Assembly: GCF_044005705.1 (NCBI RefSeq)
Contig: NZ_JBIPKE010000019.1
Location: 62,001 to 126,000 of the forward strand
Origin: Marinoscillum luteum
Lineage (GTDB): Bacteria; Bacteroidota; Bacteroidia; Cytophagales; Cyclobacteriaceae
Length of the DNA: 64,000 nucleotides
Direction of reading: 5' to 3'
The position numbers were made by a program, and so were the translations under genes. Positions 52,195 through 61,741 of the stretch are shown here, one piece after another; the first letter of the stretch is position 1; every line of letters begins with the position of its first letter. A model generated the notes under the pieces. That model ran no database searches. It had not been told where the DNA came from and saw only the letters and a list, made by a program, of their open reading frames with translations.

Positions 52195-52210
52195 CTACCC
52201 GAAATTTTAA

Positions 52211-52282
52211 GGTCTCATAGTTCAACGGATAGAATAGAAGTTTCCTAAACTTTAGATCCAGGTTCGATTCCTGGTGAGACCA
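52211..52282 (+). tRNA. tRNA-Arg (anticodon CCT)
   Basis: A cloverleaf can be drawn: 7-bp acceptor stem GGTCTCA/TGAGACC, D arm GTTC...GAAT, anticodon stem GAAGT/ACTTT with loop TTCCTAA (anticodon CCT at 52244-52246), a four-base variable loop and T arm CCAGG-TTCGATT-CCTGG. CCA is not encoded. It reads AGG codons. A terminator follows. Confidence 0.95.
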
Positions 52283-52284
52283 CA

Positions 52285-52319
52285 GAAAAGCCTCCTGATT
52301 GAGTTTAGGGGGCTTTTTT
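52285..52319 (+). terminator. Terminator after tRNA-Arg
   Basis: AAAAGCC-CCT ... AGG-GGCTTTTTT hairpin with small bulge and a T-run, just after the tRNA. Confidence 0.8.
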
Positions 52320-52339
52320 GATGTAAGACAGAAGTTAAA

Positions 52340-52831
52340 TCACTCCTTCACACACCTACACGCCGTTCGCAGGGACAGGGACGCAGGCCTTATGTTTACC
52401 GCTCCATTCTCCGGGTTCAATTCTACCGCAAGGGGCATGTTTGAGGAGTCATCGAGGGTTGAGGTCCAGTAGACAGCTTGTTTTCCGAAACCCGAAAAAC
52501 GACCTGCTTCCAGAAAACCAGCAGGTTTTGGTTGGATGCGGTTTGCCTGATTTCCCAGCGCCTGCCATTCATCCAGGGTGGGCACCCGCCATCCTTTGGG
52601 GCACAGGCTATCACTGGCAATGACATTGCCCTCATAATACACCTCTCTCCCGCTGAGGTAGTAAAAGTGGCTATGGTTACTATTGAATCGGAGATTTTCA
52701 GCCATCCAGATTTTAGAATCTATGGCGACTGTTTGATATTGCCCATTGTCACGAAGATCACGAAGGCCACTTTGTGCAGTCACATATTGGCCAGAAGCCA
52801 TCATCAGAAGGGTAATCGCAATCCATTTCAT
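52340..52831 (-). CDS. FISUMP-domain secreted protein
   Basis: A 163-residue protein with a signal peptide (about 1-19). The mature part is the Fibrobacter succinogenes major paralogous domain: DLRDNGQYQTVAIDSKIWMAENLRF, LCPKGWRVPTLDEW and a late YWTSTLDD, ending with a Cys pair. The domain resembles a C-type-lectin-like fold; its role is unknown, and it is common on the surface of Bacteroidetes and Fibrobacteres. Alone on its strand. Confidence 0.82.
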   Translation of the reverse strand: MKWIAITLLMMASGQYVTAQSGLRDLRDNGQYQTVAIDSKIWMAENLRFNSNHSHFYYLSGREVYYEGNVIASDSLCPKGWRVPTLDEWQALGNQANRIQPKPAGFLEAGRFSGFGKQAVYWTSTLDDSSNMPLAVELNPENGAVNIRPASLSLRTACRCVKE

Positions 52832-52920
52832 CAGTTAGGGGTATAATGGAGTCGATCATAAAGGCGGATCATAAAAGTAAACCAATGAGAAGCTCAATCC
52901 AATTTTTTCAGGGAATATTA

Positions 52921-53304
52921 CTACGAAGTATGACTTTGGATGATGGATAAGATATTTCCGGAAGGGTCCTTAAACCAGGCGATTGCCGGCCCATGTTTAC
53001 TTCGGCTAATTCCCTGAGCATCCGTGGCTATTGCTCCCTTATATTGTTCAAAAGTGACACCTTGTCGGGTCAGATCGCCCACGGTTTGCTCAATATCTGC
53101 CACTACAAAGTTATAGATGGTGAAGGATGCAGGCTGATGATCAGACTTAGGATAGACAATAACCGGACGGTTTCCCGAAATGTGGAGCTCCAGAAACCCC
53201 ATTGAATTGTTTCGTACATCCAGGCCAAGATTCTCCTTGTAAAACTTCCTGGCCAGGTTCAAATCACCAACAGAAAACCCACTAAACGCTTCTAAATAGT
53301 CCAT
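52921..53304 (-). CDS. Single-domain VOC protein
   Basis: A 127-residue protein of the vicinal-oxygen-chelate fold, with FSVGDLNLARKFYKENLGLDV at the N-terminus, YNFVVADIEQTVGDL in the middle and IAWFKDPSGNILSII at the end, the standard beta-alpha-beta pattern. Few metal ligands are conserved, so it may bind a small ligand rather than catalyse. The small gene at 53316 lies 11 bases upstream on the same strand, and the two are probably one transcript. Confidence 0.8.
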   Translation of the reverse strand: MDYLEAFSGFSVGDLNLARKFYKENLGLDVRNNSMGFLELHISGNRPVIVYPKSDHQPASFTIYNFVVADIEQTVGDLTRQGVTFEQYKGAIATDAQGISRSKHGPAIAWFKDPSGNILSIIQSHTS

Positions 53305-53315
53305 ATCATGAATGT

Positions 53316-53570
53316 TTAAGGTAATTGTTTCAGTCTATCTACAGGGTGTTCCACCACATCTGGTAGCACCTCCGCACAAAACCCCTGCTTTTCCAGCATC
53401 CGAATTACGATTTGAGGCTCAACCTCACCCGCGGAGTTGACCACCCGCAATATGTGATCGCAATCCTGAAGGTCGAAATTGGCCATATAACCCAATTGAT
53501 GATTTAGCTGTCCAACCAGTAGATAGGCATCTTCTGTACTCATCACATCCGTTTTGAAAATCTCAATCAC
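53316..53570 (-). CDS. Small conserved protein, ferredoxin-like fold candidate
   Basis: An 84-residue protein with the pattern EIFKTDVMSTEDAYLLVGQL, then NFDLQDCDHILRVVN and EVEPQIVIRMLEKQGFCAEVL, suggesting a beta-alpha-beta-beta-alpha-beta fold like heavy-metal-associated domains but without their CxxC. Unknown function. It lies just before the VOC gene. Confidence 0.65.
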   Translation of the reverse strand: MIEIFKTDVMSTEDAYLLVGQLNHQLGYMANFDLQDCDHILRVVNSAGEVEPQIVIRMLEKQGFCAEVLPDVVEHPVDRLKQLP

Positions 53571-53782
53571 CGTTTTCGTTTTTAATAAAAAAACAATTCT
53601 CAGACCCTAGCCCCCAGGGTCATCGAACTTCTCTCAAAGCTAACAAGGCCTGTTTTGATTATGAATGTGCTTATCCGACAATCCTGTGGGTGGATTGCGA
53701 CATTACCCGAAATCTTACATCCTTTGATCCGCTTACTTCCGAAATGGAATACGTAAACCATTGACTGAGCGTTGAATAGATA

Positions 53783-53815
53783 TAAAAAAGCCCCGACATC
53801 AATTGCCGGGGCTCT
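53783..53815 (-). terminator. Terminator of the GH71/99-like gene
   Basis: AGCCCCG / CGGGGCT stem at 53789-53813; the minus-strand side is followed by six T. Confidence 0.9.
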
Positions 53816-53836
53816 CACAAAAGATGTAACAAGCAG

Positions 53837-56533
53837 TTATTGAATGATCACTTTCCTGGAAAGCACTCCATTTTCAGTGCTGATCCTAAGCATATATACC
53901 CCGGACTTCAAGTCGCCGCGAACGATTTCCATTCTCGGAGCAGTCATCCTTCGCTTCATGATCAAACTACCGGACAAATCATAGAGGGCCCATACGGTCT
54001 CTGTATCAATACTCCCACTAAAATCAATGGTGAGTTTGTCCGTTACAGGATTGGGGTAGATATCCAGTACTGTTTTTATCTCATTTTGCTCAATGAAAAA
54101 CTCAGACAACACCCTGGCTCCACTCACTGGCTCCAGCACCCACTTGGCACTGGCCCATGCCGGGTAAATGGTTCCATACTGGGCATGGCCCTGGAGATTC
54201 TCTACATGGATATAGTCATTGCTCTGCCATACGTTTTTGATTCTGGACTCTCCATTTCCGGCATCCTCTATTACCCACTGCGCACTGCCCCATCCTGGGG
54301 TGATCGCTGTGCATTGTACATATCCGGTGATGTTCTGCACATGCATATATTCTCCGGTTGCCACATTTTTCAACTCCTTGTTGCCGCCTGTATCTACCAA
54401 CTCCCACTCATATGCAGCCCCTGATGCCGATGTGCTGTAAGTCACCCTGTCGCCTCCATCGGCGAGGAATGTATTTTGCCAAACATTCCTGATTTTATAA
54501 ACAGCGCCGGTAGGATTTCCTCCTCCTCCTCCAACACTGGAGACACTCCACCAGTTGATGTTCCAGCCACCTGATGCTGCTGTCAATCGAATGGTCTGCA
54601 CCCCGGCGGTAAGGCTCACTGTAGTACTCACAGTCGTCCAGGTTTGCCAGCTGCCAGTGTTGGGAATGTTTGTGGTCGACAGGTTGGCGCCATTCTGAGC
54701 CAGCGAAACACTGCCTCCTCCAGGCGCACTGGCCACTCTATATTCAATGTTATATGATCCTGTGGTGGGTACCTGCACGAGATACTCCATCCAATCTCCT
54801 GCATCGATCCAACCTACATTTTCTCCACCTCCTGTATCGGAGGTGGTTTCTGTCAGCACTCCATTCATGGCAGACCAGGCTTCCGCCTGCACAGTACCCC
54901 AAACAGGGTTAGGGCCTCCGCCGCCTCCGTCCGCTGCCAGCGAAATCCAGTTGATGTTGTACCCACCACTGGTCGCCACAATGGCAATCTCCTGCTGGCC
55001 AGCAGTGAGCTGTACCGTGTGAGAAATAGTGGTCCAGTTTTGCCATCCACCTGTAGACGGAACCCCTATGGTGCCAAATGTCTGACCACCACCGGCCCGC
55101 TCCAGTCGAATGCCACCGCCACCATTACCACTGGCCACTCGATAATTCACCACATAACTACCAGAAGTTGGTACGCTCACCTGATAAGTCAGCCAATCAC
55201 CAGCATCAATCCATCCCACATTTTGACCACCACCGGCATCAGTCGTATTTTCCAACTGGATGCCTGACATACCGCAGTAGCCCTCTGCCTGAAGGGTTCC
55301 CGGAATATTCACCACATCACAACTAGGTGGTGGTGGGGTACCCCCGTCCACAGCATTCAATACCGATACTGCATCGTTCACCCGTAGCGCCACAAAATGG
55401 TCATACGCCTGATTCAGTTGAGATTGAATACTGCCGTTTCCTGCATGTTGCTTTCGCAGGTTATATAATCTGTAAATCTGCTGAAGTTCGTATTCGCCAT
55501 ATGATACGCCCAAAAATTGTTGGAGGGTGGTCAGAAAACTGAACCCAAACTCGAAAGTGGGTTCGAAAATCGTCCCTTCTCCGAAATCGTTCCAGGTAGC
55601 CAACTGAAGAATATCAATGTTCGATCCATATTGATTGACCAAGCCCAACGTTTGGCTTAAAGTCCCGGTGCCATTGTGAGGAATGTGGAAATAGCTGGAT
55701 CCGGCCCCACCTTCAGCATAGAAATCGTGGAATCCAGGATAAGCCACACCCATCACCGTTTTCATAGAACCGGCACGGTTTTGATAATAGGTCTGCATTC
55801 GACTGTAATAGTCATCATTTTCCTCGTAGATCCAGACGTATTCTCCATCTGAGTTGGATCCTCCATCCCCGGCTTCATACCAAAGGGGAAGAAACTCTAC
55901 GTCTTCGTTAGCCGCAGAAAGGATGGTCGTCCAGTCCCCTGGATTTTGAAATGTTATGGGTCCGAATACCCCCACTAACGGGTCATTGCCGGCACCATGT
56001 CGGTAGTAGTTGTTTCTATTGAAATAGTTATCTCTGGCATAGGCGATATTGCCCTGAACCTGAGAGATGGAACCCGAAAAGCGATCCTCCAAAATGAGGG
56101 CAAATTTCATTCCGGCTTCATCCGTTTGATCAATAAGGGCATTAGAGTTGGTCAGGAGGCTACCCACGTCCCCATTTGTGCCCTGAGAACCGTACCAATC
56201 TACCAGAACCCCGTCGATCCCGGCATATTTCATAAGAAGTAAGTGGTATTCGATCACATCAGGATCCTGACAATCATATGGCCCGATCATCGGGTAGTAG
56301 TGCGAAGCAATTTGTCTTTTGCCCGTGGAGCCATCCACTATCACATCCGGGTTTTTATTGGACATGGTCCAGTGATAGCCCCATCCACCCCCATACTGCG
56401 GTGTATCAAACCATGGCATGTAATGCATGAAAACAGGTTTTCCATAAGATTTTGTGACTTGTACTGGCTGTGAAAAGCTGACTACACTCAAAAACAGGAG
56501 CAGCCACAAGGAGGTAAAAATTTTGGTTTGCAT
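53837..56533 (-). CDS. T9SS-secreted GH71/GH99-like glycoside hydrolase with two CBM6 and a beta-trefoil-like module
   Basis: An 898-residue extracellular enzyme. Signal peptide (about 1-21); catalytic (beta/alpha)8-type domain (about 25-400) with KPVFMHYMPWF, GIDGVLVDWYGSQG, KFALILEDRF and QLATWNDFGEGT, as in GH71/99-like proteins; two CBM6 modules (about 410-545 and 550-685), each with VGWIDAGDW; a three-repeat QxW-like module (about 690-810, repeating SAQWVIE and SAKWVLE); and a T9SS sorting domain (about 825-898) with LDIYPNPVTDKLTID. Likely an alpha-1,3-glucanase or endo-mannanase; the former is favoured by the neighbour. Start ATG 56533 puts the signal peptide first; an upstream extension is not signal-like. 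Last gene of the locus. Confidence 0.88.
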   Translation of the reverse strand: MQTKIFTSLWLLLFLSVVSFSQPVQVTKSYGKPVFMHYMPWFDTPQYGGGWGYHWTMSNKNPDVIVDGSTGKRQIASHYYPMIGPYDCQDPDVIEYHLLLMKYAGIDGVLVDWYGSQGTNGDVGSLLTNSNALIDQTDEAGMKFALILEDRFSGSISQVQGNIAYARDNYFNRNNYYRHGAGNDPLVGVFGPITFQNPGDWTTILSAANEDVEFLPLWYEAGDGGSNSDGEYVWIYEENDDYYSRMQTYYQNRAGSMKTVMGVAYPGFHDFYAEGGAGSSYFHIPHNGTGTLSQTLGLVNQYGSNIDILQLATWNDFGEGTIFEPTFEFGFSFLTTLQQFLGVSYGEYELQQIYRLYNLRKQHAGNGSIQSQLNQAYDHFVALRVNDAVSVLNAVDGGTPPPPSCDVVNIPGTLQAEGYCGMSGIQLENTTDAGGGQNVGWIDAGDWLTYQVSVPTSGSYVVNYRVASGNGGGGIRLERAGGGQTFGTIGVPSTGGWQNWTTISHTVQLTAGQQEIAIVATSGGYNINWISLAADGGGGGPNPVWGTVQAEAWSAMNGVLTETTSDTGGGENVGWIDAGDWMEYLVQVPTTGSYNIEYRVASAPGGGSVSLAQNGANLSTTNIPNTGSWQTWTTVSTTVSLTAGVQTIRLTAASGGWNINWWSVSSVGGGGGNPTGAVYKIRNVWQNTFLADGGDRVTYSTSASGAAYEWELVDTGGNKELKNVATGEYMHVQNITGYVQCTAITPGWGSAQWVIEDAGNGESRIKNVWQSNDYIHVENLQGHAQYGTIYPAWASAKWVLEPVSGARVLSEFFIEQNEIKTVLDIYPNPVTDKLTIDFSGSIDTETVWALYDLSGSLIMKRRMTAPRMEIVRGDLKSGVYMLRISTENGVLSRKVIIQ

Positions 56534-56582
56534 ATTAGATTTTTTTTGGTTGGTTGCTGGTTGTGTCTCATCCATTTTGATG

Positions 56583-56626
56583 AGAAAATAATGAGGAGAA
56601 GCCCCATTCGGGTCCTCTCCTCATTC
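56583..56626 (-). terminator. Terminator between the two large glycosidase genes
   Basis: On the minus strand AATGAGGAGA pairs with TCTCCTCATT (56589-56624) and is followed by ATTTT. It may attenuate read-through into the downstream GH71/99-like gene, which has no clear promoter. Confidence 0.75.
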
Positions 56627-56650
56627 ATAGGTTATCTGCGCATGGCAGGG

Positions 56651-59600
56651 TTATTTAATCACCACTTTTCTGGTGTGTCTTTCTCCCTGGGAGTTGATCT
56701 GGAGCATATAAACTCCTGATTTGAGCTCACCACGAAGAATTTCCATTCTCGGAGCAGTCATCCTTCGCTTCATGATCAAACTACCGGACAAATCATAGAG
56801 GGCCCATAGGGTCTCTGTATCAATACTCCCACGAAAATCAATGGTGAGTTTGTCCGTTACAGGATTGGGGTAGATATCCAGTACTGCTTTCATCTCATTT
56901 TGCTCAATGAAAGACTCAGATAACACCCTGGCTCCACTCACTGGCTCCAATACCCACTTGGCACTGGCCCATGCAGTATAAATCGTTCCATGCTGAGCAT
57001 GACCCTGCAGATTTTCTACGTGAATGTAGTTGTCACCCTGCCAGGCATTTCTGATTCTGCTCTCTCCATTTCCGGCATCCTCTATCACCCAGCGGCTGCT
57101 ATACCAACCAAATGTTCGGGTGGTACACTGTACATAGCCGGGCAGGTTTTCAATGTGCATGTACTCACCCGTGGCTACATTTTTGATTTCCACATGGCCT
57201 CCACCCACATCTTCCAACTCCCACTCATAGCTGCTGCCAGATGGAGTGGCTCCATAGGTCACCCGATCGCCACCATCAGCCAGGTAGGTGTTTTGCCATG
57301 CATTTTTGATCCGGTAGCCACTACCTCCGCCTCCACCTGATGTCACGGTAATGGTGCTCGTGGCAGTGTAATTACCATCCTGAGTAGTCACTGTAATCGT
57401 AGCTGTTCCGGCAGCTACCGCTGTGACCAGACCAGAACCATTGACAGTAGCCACACCAGTGTTTCCGGAACTCCAACTCACACTCTGGTTCGTAGCATTG
57501 GCAGGTGTGACGGTTGCTGTCAGCTGTTGAGTATTGCCAGCTGCGATGCTCACAGAAGAAGGTGATACACTCACACCTGTCACTGGCACATTGCCCGTAG
57601 CACTGGTGATAATCACTTTGTCGATGTTGTGATTTGGGTTATCCAAAGCGATCCGCATAATCTGTTGACCAGCACCTAGGGAAACTCCCATTACATTCAC
57701 GCTGGTCCATGTTTGCCAGGCCCCAGTGTTTATACTGGTTACAGTTCCTGTTTTGTTTACCCCGTCAAACTCTACATGGAATGTGCCTCCAGAGTTGATG
57801 GAAGCCACCTGAAAGTTGAAGTCATACGTTCCGGCAGAAGCTACATTCACAGTGTATTCGAGCCATTCACCTGCACTCGTCCAGCCAACATTCAGGCCAC
57901 CCGCGCTACAGTTTTCTGTGTCCACTCCATCACCTGTACGCCCCTGTCCGCCATTGTTATTGGCATCTACATCGTGGTAAGCGATCCCTTCGCCACCATT
58001 GTCAAAGTTCTCTGCTTCAATGGTACCCGGTATGGCCCATGGGGTACCGCCATAAGGGGTTTGGGTTGGGGATGCGCTGTTCACAGTAATCACCACATCA
58101 TCTGTAGCACTCAGGGAACCGTCACTCACCGTCAATCGGAAAGTGTAACTGTTTCCATCGGCAAGACCTGATACAGAAGCACTCGCACTGCTGCCATTAT
58201 TGATGGTAGCCGAAGGGCCACTGACCTGACTCCAGCTATAGGTGATCGGATCATTATCCGGATCTGAGCCTGAGCCATTCAGGTTGGCGGTGGAGATTCC
58301 AGACGCCAATGTCTGATCTGTACCGGCATTGGCCAAAGGTGACTGATTACCGGGAGCACCATTGCAATCAGTCAGGTAAATGGATCCAAAAATACTGGGG
58401 TTGCTCCATCCCGCATCCGTGGTAGCAATCGATACTACCTGAGCATCTCGGGTGCCGCCATTGTCATCATCATCTACTGCCACATCAAAACCTATGACAC
58501 TTCCGATAGAAGGTGTCACCCCAATGGTAGACCATGGGATGGCCGCTTCCAGAACATAACCACTGCCGGATGCATACATGCTAAAATTGATGCCAGAGGT
58601 GTTCTGTACAGAATTGCCACCGGCATGCACCGTGGCATCATTCCATCGGAAGCCCAACTGAAAATCATTGATGCCATCGTAAGACGTGCCTTTACTGTTG
58701 TTTCCATCTATGAAGATTTCCACCACGTCATCTTCCCACCAGCTTGCACCGCTATCATTGGTGCGGGTGGCATCACCCACTTCCACCAGCACATACAGGT
58801 TGCTGGCGTCATAGAGTGCTCGCCACTGACCCGAATAGTCACCAGGAACACCTCCAATGGTGGAATTACTAATCCCTTTTGCAGGCGCTGTACTCCACAC
58901 AGACTCTATGCTCTGGTTGATAGAGGGGCCACTCGAGGTATAACCAATGACTGGCGCCGTACAAGGAGGGTTTTCATTGTCACCAATGGTAATGGAGGCG
59001 CTGGTACCTCCGCCCAGCTGGTAGCCACTGCCTGACTGAAGTGTCACGATCAGAGTCTCATCTCCTTCAAATTCATTGTCATCAGTAGGGGTGATGGTAA
59101 TCACCTGAGAAGGATTACCCGGTGTGAGGGTAACAGAGCCATTCAATGCCGGATTTGCGGAATAATCCCCTGCTGATGCGGATCCGCCGACCGAATAATT
59201 AACAGTGATGTTTTGATTGATCTCACTGATGGCAATGGTAAAGCTCCCGGTGCCACCATTTTCATCCGCTTGATCATCACTGGCTGTGATATTCACTGCG
59301 GCATTCACTGTCACTGTACACTGCGCGGAATAGTTACCTTCCTGAGAGGTCACAGTGATCGTGGCTGTTCCGGTTCCTTGCCCTACCACTTTGCCTTCTA
59401 TTTCGTCATAGGTAGCAATGGCCGCATTGGAGGTCGTCCAGGTTACCGTTTTGTTGGTGGCATTGGCCGGGCTGTAGTTCACATAAAGTGGTTCCGCCTC
59501 GCCCACTGCCATATCGATCTGACTTTCCGAAAGGGAAATTCCGGTCAGTGGCACGTTCAGGTTCTGAATGATCAGGTTATAGTTTTCATTGGCCTTGTAG

Positions 59601-61366
59601 GTAGGAGGATCCAACTCAATGTTTTCTAAAGAGAGATTATTGAAAACAGCTGTACCATTACCCCCAAAGGCCATTACGGCAGCTCCTTCCAAAGCCACTG
59701 TATAGTAGGAATAGGTATACGGATCGATCCCGGTACCATTGATACTGATGTTGTCAAACTGGAGATCGGTACCATTGCCACCTATCTGAACGCCGTGACG
59801 CTGAGCATCGATAATGTCAATGTTTTCAAAAAAGATATTCTGAATACCTCCACCGGTTGCATTGATCTCGATGGCTCCCCGGTGAAACCCCCAGAGGTCT
59901 TTACTGGTACCACAAGCCTCAATGGTATTTTCATAATACCTGATTTGAGTGGTATTTTCGAAATGATACCCCGGAAAATCTGTGGTCAGACGAATTCCAC
60001 TGCCTGCATGTCCATCTTTGATGATACAATGGTGCACCTGGTGCCCGTTTCCTCCAAAAATTGCTGATCCCGCTGCCCGATAGGTATGCTCTACAGTATT
60101 GTATCTGAAAATATTGTTGACCGCTTCTGGCGCTCCGAAATCGCTATTGGGCCATACAGCCATGGCATCATCTCCATTACTTCGGAAGTTACAATGTGAA
60201 ACATCTGTATCGGAGGTTCCCTGACAAAGGTTGATCCCATCGGCGTAGTTGTTCCTGATTCTGTTTCTGGTAAACTCCAGGTTATAGGTGATGTCGATGG
60301 GGTATGGCGGATCATAACCTGCAATCCAGGCTCCACACTCAAAGTGCGTCACCCATACGTCGTGGATACTGGAGTTGTTTCCGTAGGTACCCATAAAACC
60401 CTTGTAAATCACATACTGTCCATTCAGAAAGCGTTGATTATTGATGGTATTCATATAAAAATGACCAATCTCAATGTCTGAGGCTCTGGCTAGGATCCCA
60501 CCGCTGAAAACGGCTTCAGTGGAAAAAAACAGCTCAGTGTGCCACATGCCGGCACCCAGAATTCCTATATTATTTTCCTCTACACTCCATTTGTCAGAAA
60601 GTTCAAATCTACCCGCAGGAATGTAAACACCCGTACCGGCACTACCGGCCGCAGCGAGGGCTGCATTGAAAGCAGCAAAATCGTCATTGCCATCATCAGG
60701 CACCGCTCCATAATCCGTCACCGAGAAGTATCCGGAAGGTTTAGAAAGTGGGGCACCTACATTTTCAATTTCGATAAAGTCTACCCCATACTCAAACGAA
60801 TCTCCGGCACCTTTTTGAATTTTAAGCACATCTCCGGGACCTACAGGTGTATTGAGGAGGAAATGCACCTCATCAAATCTCATTCTCGGCCGGTCTCCGG
60901 GATGGTTCTCCGGCTCCGAACCCGGGAAATATTGCCAGGCCCAATAGGAGGTGAGGTTGATGGTTTTGACAAACGCATTGTTCACATAAAGATCCAGGGA
61001 ACCGGATTCTCCTTCTCCGTCTGCCGCATCAGGCATGGTGAACCGCAGGGTAATTCCATTCGCTGTATTGTTAATGTTCCATTCCACATAGGCTCCATTA
61101 TTGGGCAGGCCTACGTATTTCTGATCTGAAGCTTCGGCTGCAGTCAGCAGTTCATCGAAAAAGGGATTTTCATACAAGATGGCTCCTCCGCCACGGTTGG
61201 CATCTTCAGATTCATATCGTACGTAAGGCATTTGATAGGCTCCACGAGGAAGCCCGTCACTTTGTGCATTTAGCTGGAATGCCAAAGAGAGGATGAGCAG
61301 AAATGTGAGTCCATTTCTAAAAACTGAATTCGAAAGAATCCAGCTTAATTTTCCGTTGGTTTTCAT
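56651..61366 (-). CDS. T9SS-secreted multimodular beta-helix enzyme, GH87-like
   Basis: A 1571-residue extracellular enzyme. Order: signal peptide (about 1-34); CBM-like sandwich (about 40-205) with MPYVRYESEDANRGGGA; right-handed beta-helix (about 210-600) with YFSVTDYGAVPDDGNDD, GILGAG and NGDDAMAVW; Ig-like BIG2 (about 605-690); Calx-beta (about 695-800); CBM9-like (about 810-1000) with WWEDDVVEIFIDG; PKD/REJ-type Ig (about 1005-1095); CBM6 (about 1100-1245) with VGWTSAGEW; second BIG2 (about 1250-1335); three-repeat trefoil-like module (about 1340-1465); T9SS sorting domain (about 1485-1571). The N-terminal pair resembles GH87 alpha-1,3-glucanases (mycodextranase/mutanase type); exact family assignment needs a profile search. 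Confidence 0.85.
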   Translation of the reverse strand: MKTNGKLSWILSNSVFRNGLTFLLILSLAFQLNAQSDGLPRGAYQMPYVRYESEDANRGGGAILYENPFFDELLTAAEASDQKYVGLPNNGAYVEWNINNTANGITLRFTMPDAADGEGESGSLDLYVNNAFVKTINLTSYWAWQYFPGSEPENHPGDRPRMRFDEVHFLLNTPVGPGDVLKIQKGAGDSFEYGVDFIEIENVGAPLSKPSGYFSVTDYGAVPDDGNDDFAAFNAALAAAGSAGTGVYIPAGRFELSDKWSVEENNIGILGAGMWHTELFFSTEAVFSGGILARASDIEIGHFYMNTINNQRFLNGQYVIYKGFMGTYGNNSSIHDVWVTHFECGAWIAGYDPPYPIDITYNLEFTRNRIRNNYADGINLCQGTSDTDVSHCNFRSNGDDAMAVWPNSDFGAPEAVNNIFRYNTVEHTYRAAGSAIFGGNGHQVHHCIIKDGHAGSGIRLTTDFPGYHFENTTQIRYYENTIEACGTSKDLWGFHRGAIEINATGGGIQNIFFENIDIIDAQRHGVQIGGNGTDLQFDNISINGTGIDPYTYSYYTVALEGAAVMAFGGNGTAVFNNLSLENIELDPPTYKANENYNLIIQNLNVPLTGISLSESQIDMAVGEAEPLYVNYSPANATNKTVTWTTSNAAIATYDEIEGKVVGQGTGTATITVTSQEGNYSAQCTVTVNAAVNITASDDQADENGGTGSFTIAISEINQNITVNYSVGGSASAGDYSANPALNGSVTLTPGNPSQVITITPTDDNEFEGDETLIVTLQSGSGYQLGGGTSASITIGDNENPPCTAPVIGYTSSGPSINQSIESVWSTAPAKGISNSTIGGVPGDYSGQWRALYDASNLYVLVEVGDATRTNDSGASWWEDDVVEIFIDGNNSKGTSYDGINDFQLGFRWNDATVHAGGNSVQNTSGINFSMYASGSGYVLEAAIPWSTIGVTPSIGSVIGFDVAVDDDDNGGTRDAQVVSIATTDAGWSNPSIFGSIYLTDCNGAPGNQSPLANAGTDQTLASGISTANLNGSGSDPDNDPITYSWSQVSGPSATINNGSSASASVSGLADGNSYTFRLTVSDGSLSATDDVVITVNSASPTQTPYGGTPWAIPGTIEAENFDNGGEGIAYHDVDANNNGGQGRTGDGVDTENCSAGGLNVGWTSAGEWLEYTVNVASAGTYDFNFQVASINSGGTFHVEFDGVNKTGTVTSINTGAWQTWTSVNVMGVSLGAGQQIMRIALDNPNHNIDKVIITSATGNVPVTGVSVSPSSVSIAAGNTQQLTATVTPANATNQSVSWSSGNTGVATVNGSGLVTAVAAGTATITVTTQDGNYTATSTITVTSGGGGGSGYRIKNAWQNTYLADGGDRVTYGATPSGSSYEWELEDVGGGHVEIKNVATGEYMHIENLPGYVQCTTRTFGWYSSRWVIEDAGNGESRIRNAWQGDNYIHVENLQGHAQHGTIYTAWASAKWVLEPVSGARVLSESFIEQNEMKAVLDIYPNPVTDKLTIDFRGSIDTETLWALYDLSGSLIMKRRMTAPRMEILRGELKSGVYMLQINSQGERHTRKVVIK

Positions 61367-61741
61367 AGGTTGTTCTTTAAGGTTTAGTCAGAGTAAATCC
61401 ATATCTCCCCCTCTATCAGTCACAACTCTGAGAATATTTTTTTAATCAAATGGAAGGTCTAAATCATATCGTATTGGTTTGCTGGTTAATAACATAGATG
61501 GTTTGGAAAGATGACGGAGAATTATTACACATAATGGTTTTATAAAATCTACTTCTCCATTCAACGAGTCCCCTTTTCGCATGAATGTGCTTCAGGGTAA
61601 GTTGGTAATAGTTTTAAAACACCCCGCGCCAATCTGGCGCAGGGTGTAAGAGGACAATGAAGTCTCCTTACATTGATACTACTTCTTCATACTACTACTT
61701 ACATATACTTCATCTCAGCCATTGGCTGGTCCTAATTTTAT
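61367..61741. other. Intergenic region between SusE/F-like gene and GH87-like gene
   Basis: Holds the terminator at 61616-61650 and otherwise no gene. No full -33/-7 promoter for the GH87-like gene was recognised; TTTG occurs on the minus strand near 61450, but no TAnnTTTG follows at the right distance. Confidence 0.5.
61616..61650 (-). terminator. Terminator after the SusE/F-like gene
   Basis: CACCC-GCGCCA-ATC-TGGCGC-GGGTG hairpin; on the minus strand followed by TTTTAAAAC. Confidence 0.8.

Noticed and set aside
53600..53818. 72-codon ORF on the minus strand before the GH71/99-like gene terminator
   Set aside because: It runs through the terminator hairpin and its composition is not protein-like; no homologue type recognised.
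58625..59035. 136-codon plus-strand ORF opposite the GH87-like gene
   Set aside because: Antisense shadow in a repetitive, Thr/Ser/Gly-rich coding region.
60539..61129. 196-codon plus-strand ORF opposite the GH87-like gene
   Set aside because: It is antisense to a well-supported gene with clear domains; the open frame follows from the codon bias of the real gene.
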